Assembly: GCF_901709675.1 (NCBI RefSeq) | Contig: NC_051101.1 | Location: forward strand, 3,535,501 to 3,599,500 | Direction of reading: 5' to 3' | Length of the DNA: 64,000 bases | Source of the DNA: Syngnathus acus | Lineage: Eukaryota; Chordata; Actinopteri; Syngnathiformes; Syngnathidae | Part shown: in pieces, positions 23,831 to 36,836 of the stretch | Position numbering within the stretch: the first letter of the stretch is position 1 | Layout: each line of letters starts with the position of its first letter | Position numbers and translations under genes: made by a program | Notes under the pieces: model-generated | What the model was told of the DNA's origin: nothing | What the model saw: the letters and a program-made list of their open reading frames with translations, nothing else | Database searches by the model: none

Positions 23831-26800
23831 TTAGAACCTGGTGACCTGCACTCCCGAGTCACCGACAATGAGGCGCGCCATGGAGGGATGGACCTACGAC
23901 GAAAGCATGAGGAGTCAAAAACATAGCAAAAGTGATGACAGCCAGACTTTTGCAAAAATTAAAACTGACCTGCGCTTGCAAGGGTCCATACGGCACCAGC
24001 TCTCCGTCCACCGTGAGGGTCCCGCGTGCCGACAGAGGCTGCAGCCGGAAGGCGCGGCAGGAAACGTGGCTGACGTACGGCGAGCTGACAGAGTGGTGCG
24101 TTCCTCTCTCCATGGCGAAGAACAGTCGGAGTAAGGTGGCTCTGGATATGCCCGCCCGCACGAAGGTCAGGTGGATGAGTCCGTCGTCAAACCTGGCCTG
24201 CGGCGCGGCGTGCAGGTCGGCCCCCAGGTGGCTCTGATAAAGGGCCAAAACTAGAACAAAATCGCCCTCTATTGTGACCCAGTCTCGCGTGGGAAGGGGT
24301 TGGTCCAGTGGGGGCAACAGGTCATCTCTGGGGACGTTTAAAGGCAGGGAGACGTAAGGACGGTTCTTGAGGGGCCCGGCCGGCTCGGCCATGTCAAAGC
24401 TGAACGACGAGGTGGCCGTGCGTATGGTTGGCGAGGGCGAGGTTGACCCGGGCGTGTTGGGGCGAGGCGCCAGGAATGACGAGGCGTGCGGGGAGGCGCA
24501 TGAAGGTGAAGATGGAGGCGTGGGGGACAGAGAGAGCGACAGGGAGGGAAGTTTAGGAGGCAGCGAGTTAGAGTGCGAGTGCTGCAGGAGCGACAGGGGC
24601 CTCGGCCGCGAGGAGTTCTGGTTCTGGTCCACAGTTCTGGCTTTGTAGGAGAATGGGGAGTGGCGAAAGGGGGAGGATATGGTGAGGGCACGTTCGCGGG
24701 CGACATCCAGAGGGTAGACATCTTTCTGGAAGTAGCTTCCGTTCAGGTCTTCATCCTCCACAGCGTAGGAGGGGCCGGAATTGCAGTCGGCTTGACCGAA
24801 CAGCGTGTCGGCTATCTGGCTCGAAGGAGCAGAGTTCTTCCTGAGGGTCTGCCGGGCTTCATCTTGGTAGGTGAAACAACCTTCATCTGCCTCCGAGCCT
24901 TCAGCAGGCTCTTCTTGGGCGAGCGTCGCCCCCTCACACTTTACGCGGTCGACCCCATCTCCAGCCTGATGCTCATCCTCCTCCATCTCACTCGAGTCCT
25001 CCTCGGTTCTTCCCTCGTCCTCGTGTTCGTCTTTAATCTGCGCCAGTCCGGTGTCCCCTCCCACGTTGCAGTCGCCCCGCCCCCCCTTCAGCCTGGCTTC
25101 TTCCATCTCAGCCTCCCCCTCATTCTCCTTCTCCCTGTCCTCCATCAGGCTGCTGGCCCTCACCACGCCCGTGCCTCCTCCCCGGGCTCGCTCCCGTCTC
25201 CGCTCTCGTTCCCGTTGCCTCTCCTCCTTCTCCCGCTCGCCCTCGCCCCGCCGCAGACTCCGTTGTTCGCTGATGCCCATGTCGGAGGAGGTGCGATGGA
25301 TGGGCGGTTTGCAGAAGCCCTCCAGGCCCTCTGTGATGCTTCGGGAAAGGGGCCTCCTCGGCGCCGGGGGCGTGACGTCGGGCGAGGGGGCCACGCTGGA
25401 GGGGGGCAGGTAGGACAGGCGACCCTTGTAGGAGCGGAGGGAGGCGATGCGCACTAGCGTGCCCAGAGTGAAACGTGCTGAGCCCAGCCCGCGATACCTG
25501 CCGTCACATGACACAGACGCTAATGCTAAAGACTCGATTCAACATTTCATCAATTGCAGGTGGCTCTGAAATCGATCCCCGCCATGTTCACAGTACAGCT
25601 CACCTCTCACTTTCAATGTCCACATCCGACACGAACCCCCAGGCGACGGACAGGAACGAAAAGAGCTTCCTGGGCCCGTGCCCGGTAGCGGCTCGGCTGT
25701 TGTTGGCGGGCGGGCTCGTCGTCACGGAGACCAGGTCCATGGGCCGCACGCCGCCGCGACACAGCAGGAAGCAGCAGTTCAAAAGGAGAGGCTCCCGAAG
25801 GCACATGTCAAACCTGCCAACACGTCAGCAAAATTGACTTCCAATGCCGATGCGCAGGACAGGACGGAGGTTTCCTACCCCGCGTGGTGGTTGATGGACC
25901 CGGCCAGCGCGTTGCCAGAACCGCAGGGCAGAATGCCAACAGGTGTTTTTATCGCTCGCTCCCAATCTGGACGCTCCATGAAGCCGTTTATAACCTGCCG
26001 GATCAGAGCACACAATATCGTAACGCGCCTAACGTTTGTCCACCTTATCGATCCTTACCTCGTGCAGGAGGCCGTCTCCCGAAATGATGACGACGCCGTC
26101 CCACTCCGGTAGCGATATCTCCCTGATAAGCTCTCTGGCGTGGTTCTGACGCTCTGAGGCAGATAGAGACGTATTTGTGCAACGAGCGGACGCCGCTTGT
26201 CTCGTCTCGTTTGCCTTGGTGCCGCTTACCTGTCTGGATCAGGTTATAGCTGATGTTAGCCTCCCTGATCATGGGGAGGATGTGCGTCTGACACCACTGC
26301 ATCGCCTGTCCTCGCCCACTGAAGGGATTGACCAGCAGCAGTAGACGCTTGGGGCGAGGTAGGAGGCTTCTGGAAAATTCTTCAAAGGAAAAATAAATGA
26401 ATGGGTTCGAAGAAATCCACAGAAAAGCAATATGGCCACAAGTCGGGGTGAGCGCCGCAACAACCAAACAGAGCAAAGAAAGGAGCAGAGATGATGGATG
26501 AATGAAATGAAGCGAGGACAGCCTTGTTTACTGTGAGAAAGGAGATGATGAAGTTTGGGTTGAGGTCAGGAAACAAAAGGAGAGAGGGAGATTAGATACA
26601 CTCGAGGGGCAAAGGAGGGAGGAAGGAGACAGGAAAGGAGATCAGACGCTGGTGAAGTGCAAAGGCCGCTGACAAAAGGTCAACACGCAAGCACCGGTGA
26701 ACATTGCTGTAAACATCTCGCACATTTCAGTTTACTTGACATGAAATCACACGTTACATACAAGGCGTTTCAAGTGTGGACCTGCTTTGTTGTTTCTCTT

Positions 26801-27444
26801 GCATGTCTTGGTCACGATGACATCAAGTTATATTTAGCAAGCATTTACAAAGGGGGCAGAAATCAAAAGGGCAAGAGGAGGAAGGGCTGCACAGAACATA
26901 TTACAAAGAAAATTTGGGGGTCCACTTCCCCTTTTGTAAACACTAAAACAAATGTGCACTCACCCGTTTCGGCCGTGACCGGCACCCCCCGAAGTAAACA
27001 CTGCACGGCGGCCGACCATCGCTCCGCCTCGGTTCTGCTCTCAGCCAGGTAAGCCCTCACCTGACGGCGGCGCGACACCCCTTTGCGTCGTTTACCTGGC
27101 GGGTACCAGTAGAGCACCAGGAGCGGGGGCGCGGGCGCTCGGGGGCAGCTGCATCCCACCAGCTCCGACAGAGGCAGCAGCAGCCGGGCCTCTTTACCCG
27201 GACGTGGCGACAGGCGCTGGATGTGGACGTGCAGGTGGGTGAGGGTCAGCGCGTAGTTGGAGACCGGCGCCAGCGTGGGCGAAGCGGCTGGGGAGAGCCC
27301 GCCCGGACCGCCGCCGGGGCTGTTGGGGCAGCTATTATTGTTGCTGCTGCCACTATTGTTGTTGTTGTTGGACCCCCAGCTGGCAAACTGGCCGTGGAGG
27401 AGAGCTTCCGACGGGGAGAAGGACGACGGTTCCGGGGAGCGCAT
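23831..27444 (-). CDS. sphk2: Sphingosine kinase 2
   Basis: Seven coding exons 5' to 3': 26964-27444, 26230-26379, 26059-26153, 25879-25994, 25604-25813, 23970-25497 and 23831-23893, giving 880 residues from the ATG at 27444 (human SPHK2 is about 650). The kinase converts sphingosine to sphingosine-1-phosphate. The DAGK-type catalytic core has PKRLLLLVNPFSGRG, the nucleotide-binding SGDGLLHEV and VGILPCGSGNALAGSINHHAG, then LFSFLSVAWGFVSDVDIESER. The final block has DWVTIEGDFVLVLALYQSHL and GTLTVDGELVPYGPLQAQ. The N-terminal region before the core and the long disordered insert in exon 6 mark it as SPHK2, not SPHK1. The insert is rich in Ser, Pro, Glu and Arg and is longer than in mammals. 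An upstream in-frame ATG at 27492 exists, but an acceptor at 27474 suggests a spliced 5' end, so the start is uncertain. Confidence 0.93.
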
Positions 27445-30106
27445 TCTCGCTCGCCGGACGGGGACAAGCTTTACTGAGTCCCAAAAATTCAAAAAGGCTG
27501 CAAAATGGAGTCAAAATGTTTCAAAAGATCTTTCAGTTCTTGAATTGACCAAAAAAAAATTCCCTTGTGTCCTCAGTGTCTTCATTGGTTTGGGAAACCA
27601 GCAGTTTCCAGTTCATAGTGTCAAACGGAGCCTTCCAGTGTTTACTAGCTTCATTTCACTCCCAGTCAGGTTCTAGTTCAAAATATTTCAATCAAGTCAC
27701 ATCCACGAGGTAAAACAACAATAACATCACAACCTAAGTTAACTTAGCAGCTACAACATCAACAATAAATCTTTTAAAATAATGAAGGTTCACCGAGAAT
27801 ACTGGCCGAATGACTAAGACGAAAAAAAAAGAAATCAACACCTTGACCGCTAAAACAATCGTCATTAAATAAACACGTGTTCAGGCTACCGCTTACGAGC
27901 TGGACAGACATGAAAAGTGCTGGACGGTACTTGATTTGGACAAGAGATGATAATTATATCATTGATAAGGAGTGTCTGATTTGTTTTTTCTTTCTGTCTT
28001 CCATCTCAGTGGTGGCAAGAGCAGAAGAGACAGGTGGACGGGAGACAAAAACAACGGACGCACACAAAACAAAAGAAAAACGGAGACAGGTCCAGGTGGC
28101 TCCTTGTCATGGTCAAAAATTCCAAGCGTCACGTTCCCTCACGGAGCTCTCGGCTCCTGGATAGAGACAAAAGTAAACGTGTTAATGTTCTTTGATTTAG
28201 CTTGGTTAGAAGAGGAAGATGTTGGCTCTCAGGAGTGCATGAAGTGCTCAATTTTGTTTTTGCTGAGACGGGCTGTGAGTCAAAGTCACACCGGCGGCTT
28301 GCTGACGTGCAAAAACCACAGTGGCCGGAGACACTCAAGACGACAACCACATCAATTTGTTACACTTTGGCCATACAAAAAGTGGTATGAATGTAATGAC
28401 GACGCAAAGAGAAAACTTCAGGGGACCCGACACAGAGCCATGTTGAACCCTACATGGCTTTTTGCATTGTGTCAGCAATTATTCCTAAAGCAATATTTTG
28501 ACAACTTAAATGTAGTAAATTTAGCCTTATTTTTTAACTTTGCTGACTTATCTGGCCAAAATGTATTGATTTTTTATTGTTTAAATATATGCAATAATTG
28601 TTAGCTGGCTAAACAGCGCTTCGTTTCTATATCAAAGTACAACACTTGGCGCTATCTTGTGCTCGAACTATTTGAACTTGACGAAGTGGTCATCTCTCGC
28701 TTTCAACTTTTACGACATTCAGGAAACATTATGCAAGCTGCGGTGCAGACAGAATCAATGCCTGGCCGATGTCCTGTTTTGATAAGGCCGGCGTTCCAAT
28801 AGGAGCAGCCCCCGCGGCCATTGTTGCACCTTTGGTCCTTGAAACAGGGCGTGGACACGTCAAATAATAATACGAGCAACGGACTAATTTGGACTCCCGC
28901 ACAATGAGGCCACTGTTGACTGACTCGTGGGGGTATTTTGGGCATGTGTGAGCAAGCTTTTGCTTTTAACCCTTGACTGCATCATGTTGTTAGGGACGCT
29001 CAACAGAAACATGAAGCTGTCAATCTTATTTAGAGCAGGCATTCCAGTTTTCAGCACCGGATCCCAATTAGAAAGCGAAGCAAACATTCACTTGGATCAA
29101 TAAAAACTTCCTCTTCACTCTTATAACACGTATGACAAGATGATCCTTAATTTAATAACATTTCAAATTGTTGGCAATTTCACAGAAAATGAGACAGCAA
29201 ACGGTATGGCTCAACTTACCTGTTGTCCATGAATAATGCTGAACAGCCTTCACCCCTCTTTTTTTTTTTTTTTTAAAGACTTGTACAGGTTGTCTCAGCT
29301 AAAAATATTTTGGAAGCACAAACCTTGGGTAGAACGCATTATGCACATTTGATCAGGATTTACTGCGCCACATTCTGGGAGGATGGTTGACAGTTTTATG
29401 AATATACTTTGCTTGTTTACTGTGTTATTTTACGTATACATTATATATATACATTGCTGGTCACATCACCTTTGAAATGGAGACCTTTGAATTAACGTTT
29501 TGTTTTTTCTTTTTTGTAAATGTATAAAGGCATTATTCACCCTATATTACCTCATTTAGACTTTGATGAATGAGTCAATGTACTTATTTCGGGAGCTTGA
29601 TTTAGCGTACAAAGTAAAGCTACGTGTGCTCCTTGAACTTTAACCAGCGTTGTGCAGATGTTAGCTAGATAGGCTTGTAGTGTCTTGTTAAGCGGTAGAT
29701 TAATTTCATCAGATGGAAAGCATTGTAATACGTCAAAGTATATTACAATGTAATTATGGGTGACTTTGTTTTGACGTGAGCTCGGAGTGCTATAGTAACG
29801 ATGCGCAAACTGCAAGCTACTTGGCTGTTTATTGTCTTCAAATCATCAACCGATTAAAGTGAACAATTGATAATGAACAGGTTGATCTATTCAGATTGCC
29901 TTAAAAGCTCCTTTTTTTAAAGTTCACGACTAGCTAGGTGTTAATCGCGTGCAAACTGGCTAAGATGTCAAGCTAGCCGAGGTTAGATTTTGATTCAAAG
30001 CAGAGCCGTCACAATGGAGACAAGCTTTTGTTTGTCATCGCGAAGCAGTCGGTTGTTGATTGAATCGGAATGAAATGAAAAAAGAAGCCAAAAGTAAGCG
30101 CCGTAC
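27445..30106 (-). other. Upstream intron/5' region of sphk2, no other gene seen
   Basis: About 2.7 kb between the first sphk2 coding exon and a candidate 5' exon. It is AT-rich, and I found no exon with family similarity. A candidate acceptor (GACTCAG on minus) ends at 27474. Confidence 0.4.
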
Positions 30107-30290
30107 CTCATCTTGTTTGCTGCTGTTGTGGTGACAAGCGAAGCGGTGTGCTGCTCCTGTCTCGCTGCAGGAAGTGTGCACGCTGCTGCCGCTGGTGCTG
30201 CTTTGAGCGGCGCAAAGGAAACCCAATGGCAAGAAGGAAAACATTGAAACACCCTCCGACATTCTCCAATCATTGACAGACATCACTCAC
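30107..30290 (-). promoter_or_regulatory. Candidate sphk2 5' exon and promoter
   Basis: A GC-richer island ends at a consensus donor (AAGATGAG then GTACGG) on minus at 30106. It contains an ATG five bases before the donor; joined to the acceptor at 27474 this ATG would be out of frame with the kinase and act as an overlapping upstream reading frame. The upper bound is approximate. Confidence 0.35.
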
Positions 30291-30506
30291 TTCCTGTTTG
30301 GGCTAGAATGCCTCCACATGCCTCGGCGGCCAATCATTCCCACACAGACTTGTGCATGACGCTTTCATGGCAAAGTTGCTCAAAGGAATGTATCATTGTT
30401 GAATTGGAGGTCACGTTCCAAGAATTGGCACGCAACTAAATTTGTGGCACCATATAAGGGGAGAAGTAAACACAAAAGAGGAAGTGATGTTTTGTACAGC
30501 CAGTTT

Positions 30507-30512
30507 TTTATT
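30507..30512 (-). terminator. Polyadenylation signal of rpl18
   Basis: AATAAA on minus, 32 bp after the rpl18 stop. The very short 3' UTR is typical of ribosomal protein genes. Confidence 0.75.
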
Positions 30513-30543
30513 ATAATCATGTGTGGTAAACAAAAGAGAAACT

Positions 30544-32775
<2,232 letters not shown>

Positions 32776-32815
32776 CTTGGACTCGAAGGGAAAAGGAAAA
32801 AGGAAAAGCGGAGGT
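32776..32815 (-). promoter_or_regulatory. 5'TOP-like pyrimidine tract of rpl18
   Basis: Read on minus, CTTTTCCTTTTTCCTTTTCCC runs just ahead of the start codon. Terminal oligopyrimidine leaders are the rule for ribosomal protein mRNAs and place their translation under growth (mTOR) control. The exact cap site is not determined. Confidence 0.6.
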
Positions 32816-33193
32816 CTCGCGAGAAACACTGCACTGAAATATCGCGTTTCTGATTGGTTGAGAACAAACGCAGCTTCCGGTGGGCCTCCACGAGAAAAAA
32901 CAGTCCGGGATTTTGAATGGCGCCTCTAGTGTCAGTATATATAAAACAATCTGCGTATGCGTAAATACTTTTTACTATTATTACTATTATAAATACTATT
33001 TTAAGATTATTAAACAATTTTAACTTACAACACTAAATATGATTAGCAATATGCAATTATTTATTGCTATGAGCCTACGCATTTATTGTTGTATTCATAT
33101 AAATACTAATATTACACACCATTTGCATGTGGTCATTTCTTTAAGACAAAAATGGGAAAATCATCATTGCAGCTAAACAATTTGAGATAGTGC

Positions 33194-33199
33194 TTTAAT
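33194..33199 (-). terminator. Candidate polyadenylation signal of the Mpv17-like gene
   Basis: ATTAAA on minus, about 120 bp after the stop. Confidence 0.4.
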
Positions 33200-33320
33200 C
33201 ACATAAGTCAGTGCCATTACTATTCTGAGCAAGTTCAAAACTAGAAAATAATATGCAAACAAATTAGCAAAATGATAACAGTACAGTAAATGATCATTGA
33301 GTACAAAGGTTGTGTAGAAT

Positions 33321-34098
33321 TCATTCAAGTTTGCCACCCTTCTGCTGTCGGAGGTGACATAGGAAAATAGTGAACACGAGAGCGACGCCTCCGAGGAACA
33401 CGGTCCGAGCCACGGGGGGCACCAGGGAAAAGTTCACAGCCTGAGATGATAATGATGGGGAAGAAAAAAAAAAAACATTACAAGATGAAGCTTTAAATCT
33501 GACTTTCCCAGGAAGTGACCAACCACCGAGATCTCACCTGCATTGTTGACCAGAACACCACACCGGTCTGGAAAAAAAAAAAAAAAAAACACAATTTTAG
33601 AATACTATACAATTAACACAAAAATTGAATTGTGTACCTTGTAAGATGTCCAGAATTTCTCTCTCCAGTCTTGAAGAAGATCATCTTTATTTTCGAGTAA
33701 ACTCAATCCTAAAAGAAGAATGAGTTGAAGTGGTTGAATTAACAAAAACAAATCATGATTTTAATCATCAACTCACCAATATAAAAAGCACTGATGGTGA
33801 GCGGTGCCGCCACAAGCTGATCCACCAGCACCTTCCCCGTCACTGCCTTGACCCCGCCCCCCGGCAGCATCCTCTCCAGCCAGCGCAGCCACTGGTAGTT
33901 GAAGTTGGCATGGAAACAAAAGCCCACGGTTGCCACTCGGGCCGTCTGGCGCCAGTCCACGCCAACAAAGGCCACGGACGCGTCTCGGCGGCCCAACACG
34001 CGCTGCTGGAAGAGGTCGGCGGAGGCGAACAGCACCGTGTAGCCGACCACGTTGCTGATGTACGGATGGGCCCTGAACGCGGCCCAGGCCCTGTTCAT
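33321..34098 (-). CDS. mpv17l: Mpv17-like protein (Mpv17/PMP22 family membrane protein)
   Basis: Four coding exons 5' to 3': 33777-34098, 33638-33708, 33538-33567 and 33321-33440, predicting 180 residues. The order of blocks follows MPV17L: RAHPYISNVVGYTVLFASAD, LFQQR, DWRQTARVATVGF then HANFNYQWLRWLERMLPG, LVDQLVAAPLTISAFYIG, SLLENKDDLLQDW and the tail FSLVPPVARTVF. The family forms small multi-pass proteins of peroxisomal or mitochondrial membranes linked to handling of reactive oxygen species. HANFNY and VDQLVAAP are shared with MPV17L more than with MPV17. Its last helix ends in a short charged tail (GGKLE). The third exon is only 30 bp. Paralog naming within fish (mpv17l versus a relative) is inferred. 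Confidence 0.85.
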
Positions 34099-35561
34099 GG
34101 TAGAAACCTCACAAACAGAGTATTAGGTGAAATGTGACTAACTGGAATGAAACAAATTAATCTTAGATTTCCAAATAATTAAGAACTAAGTAGGTCCAAA
34201 TTCCACAATCGCTCCCACCGTGTTGTCTGCCAACTTCCTGAGCCGAGAGACGCCTGCTCTCCTCCCCGATTGGCTCTGTTGGACAAGGAGGAGCTGAAAT
34301 CAATCTTTGAGACCCTTCTCACTGGGTCAAAGTTCAACTTCTTGCTGTTAAAGGCGCCGGGTGATCGTAGTATACCTATATCAGGTTGCTACTATGAGAA
34401 TCTGAAAGAAAAAAAAAGCTTTCAATATTCATATTCAAGTTTGTTGTGATTCAAAACACACTTTCTGTACTTTATAAGTTGCATTACTTACCAGGAGAGA
34501 ACTCTCTGCTCTAAATTCTGAAGTAGCCTTATATCCACATCTCATGTGTCATTCTAATAATAGAACTCCAAGCAGTTAAGCGATAGAAATCCAAGAAAGT
34601 TAAATGTGCTGTGAAATTTTGTTTTTACTCTACAGAAAACTGCTATAAATGTTAACTATGATGGAGGAAAAAATAAAGAGAATGCGTCATCACATGACAA
34701 GTGTAATCACAAAGTTGTTTCTAAATACAGGCTTGTCGAAAATTGAAAACTATGTCATAGTGAATTGGGAAGATAAATATTTGTTTTTCACCCAAGTAAG
34801 GCAACAAAACAAAATGGCTGCCACCACCACATTTTACTGTTAGGGTTAGTCCTTTTTACACAAAAATCTCACTTCTATTTTTGTGGTTAAGTACAGACTG
34901 CGCATACTTTTGTCATCTCCGTAGCCTCCACTCAAAACAGTTTTCCTCAAATCATGTAATTGCCCTTCATTGTCCGTCGTTTTTTTGTCTAAAATGTTCC
35001 ACCTGCTGCTGCGACTACCATAGACGTGTTCGAGTCATCACTCGGAAGGTGTTTGCGCATATGATGCGGGTCAATTAAAGGCACTAGCAACCACATAGGC
35101 TCTTCCCTCTGAGAATGTGCTAATGAGGGTGGCGGTATAAGCGGCTCAATTAAGAAGTGGACGTCGGTTTTGCAGGCAAGCGGCCTTTTGTGCCACACAT
35201 AATGGTCGACGCGTGTCCGTGGTTTGACGTTTCAGGTAATTGCCTGGCTTGGCGTATGACTCTTAGCAAGCGGGATTTCATTGGGTGCAGGGGAGGGGAG
35301 GGGGGGGGTGAAAAAGGAAGTAGGGTATTTGCACCGATGTCACTTCACACACACGGACGACGTCCACAGGGAAACCTCGTTGCTTGTTTGGAGGAAGACA
35401 GCAGCAAAATCATAGGTTTGCATTTTTAGATGATTGTTTCTCTCCTTTGCAAAGTTTTAGAATTTTTAGAGTTTTGATGGATTAATAGATTCAGTTTGAG
35501 CTTGCATCGCTGTACGAGAGTCTCAATGGGAATATTTTGAACTCTTCATCTCACTTCACAG
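34099..35561. other. Divergent intergenic region
   Basis: Shared upstream region of the Mpv17-like gene (-) and the unrecognised gene (+). A donor-like ATCATAG then GTTTGC near 35414 and an acceptor (CTTCACAG) at 35561 suggest a non-coding first exon for the plus-strand gene. Nothing else was recognised. Confidence 0.4.
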
Positions 35562-35593
35562 CTGTCTTCTTGTGTCTGATGTTCACTTAAGAC

Positions 35594-36605
35594 ATGCAAG
35601 CGTCCGTGTCGGTGCCGCTGGAGCCCGGGCCGGAGCGAGGGGCGCCTTGGGGCCGGGACCTGTACACATTTGTGACATCGGCGGCGGGTCACATGATGAG
35701 GACTCTCCAGAAGCCCCGCAAGAACCGTCCGTCCAAGCGGCAGGTCAACCACCGTCACTTCCTGCACAACATGATACAGAGGTGCGTAGATGAATGAGGA
35801 CTATTTATCTTGATTGGATGATGCGACTGAGTAATTGGCTCACGGTGTCAATTTGAGGGTTTTAGGATATTTTGACGTTTTTTCACATGCCAACAGGAAG
35901 TTTGCTGACATTGAGGCAGCTAATCGTCAACTGGCATCCGCTCTCTACTTGAAGGAGGTGGAGTCATTGACACCTGAGCAGTCATGTGACCATTCAGATA
36001 AAACCAAAGACCAAAGTGTCACACAGGAAGTTGAAAAAGGGACACAGAAAAAACACGACACGGCTGAAGCGATTGTCCATTTGGATGACTCTGAAGAGGC
36101 CACACCCATCTCTCCCTTCTTCACGCCACTTCTATCGCCGTTGTCCTTTGACGCTACGGATATGTTTGTCGACAGCCCCGGCGACGCAAACAACTTGGTC
36201 GACATAACCGAGAGTGACTTGGAAGACATTTTGGATCTGTTCTCGTCAGACGACGAAGCCGCTCGCCACACGGGTCGCTTCCATGAAACCAAGGATGGGG
36301 ATCATGGATGCAGTTGCCACGGCGACGACGGACCAATCATAAGCCATCTCCACACAAATGAGGACTTTGTCAACTCTGAACCACTTCCTGTGCTGTCAAG
36401 CTGCCAACACAAGATGTCATTGGGGGGCGTGGCTCAGTCTTTTTGTGCCCCGCCTCTGGAAGCCTCACTATGCCACATCGTGACGCCGCCTCACGAAGAC
36501 CAACTGATGTTCACCGACATCCTCATGGATAGCGAATTACCGGAATGTGCATCTTTTAACACGCTTTGTAACCAAGATGTTTACGCTCAATACAAAGTCT
36601 TGTAA
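35594..36605 (+). CDS. Unrecognised two-exon gene, basic N-terminal module and acidic C-terminal half
   Basis: Exons 35594-35781 and 35897-36605 with a clean GT-AG intron, predicting 298 residues. I do not recognise the family. Residues about 20-80 look like a conserved module: an aromatic/hydrophobic start (DLYTFVTSAAGHMMRTL), a basic cluster (KPRKNRPSKRQVNHR) that could be a nuclear localisation or nucleic-acid-binding stretch, then a helix (HNMIQRKFADIEAANRQLAS). The intron falls in the middle of this module. The rest is acidic and low complexity, with LVDITESDLEDILDLFSSDD at about residues 190-209, resembling an acidic activation-type segment. No signal peptide or membrane segment is seen. 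AATAAA follows at 36831. The long frame, splice fit and poly(A) signal support a real gene; a nuclear regulatory role is only a guess. Confidence 0.75.
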
Positions 36606-36830
36606 AATGCTTTGTTAATCTTTAAGTAATTCACATTCATTAAAAAGAATCAAGAGTGGAATGTTTTGCATGTCATTTAAAATCCTGCAATTATGGTTAA
36701 AATACTCTATGCTGGGCGAATCATTTCTAAAAATATGAATGGTTAATTTTCAAGCCTGATTCATTTTGAAGTGACTTAAATGTTCCGACGAACAAATGTG
36801 CATGTGCAGAGATTATTTGTTGTTGCGTGA

Positions 36831-36836
36831 AATAAA
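36831..36836 (+). terminator. Polyadenylation signal of the unrecognised gene
   Basis: AATAAA 226 bp after the stop. A variant ATTAAA at 36639 is an earlier alternative. Confidence 0.55.

Noticed and set aside
24573-25457. Long plus-strand frame of 294 codons
   Set aside because: It lies antisense to the large sphk2 exon and results from GC-rich codon bias; no splice signals or family similarity.
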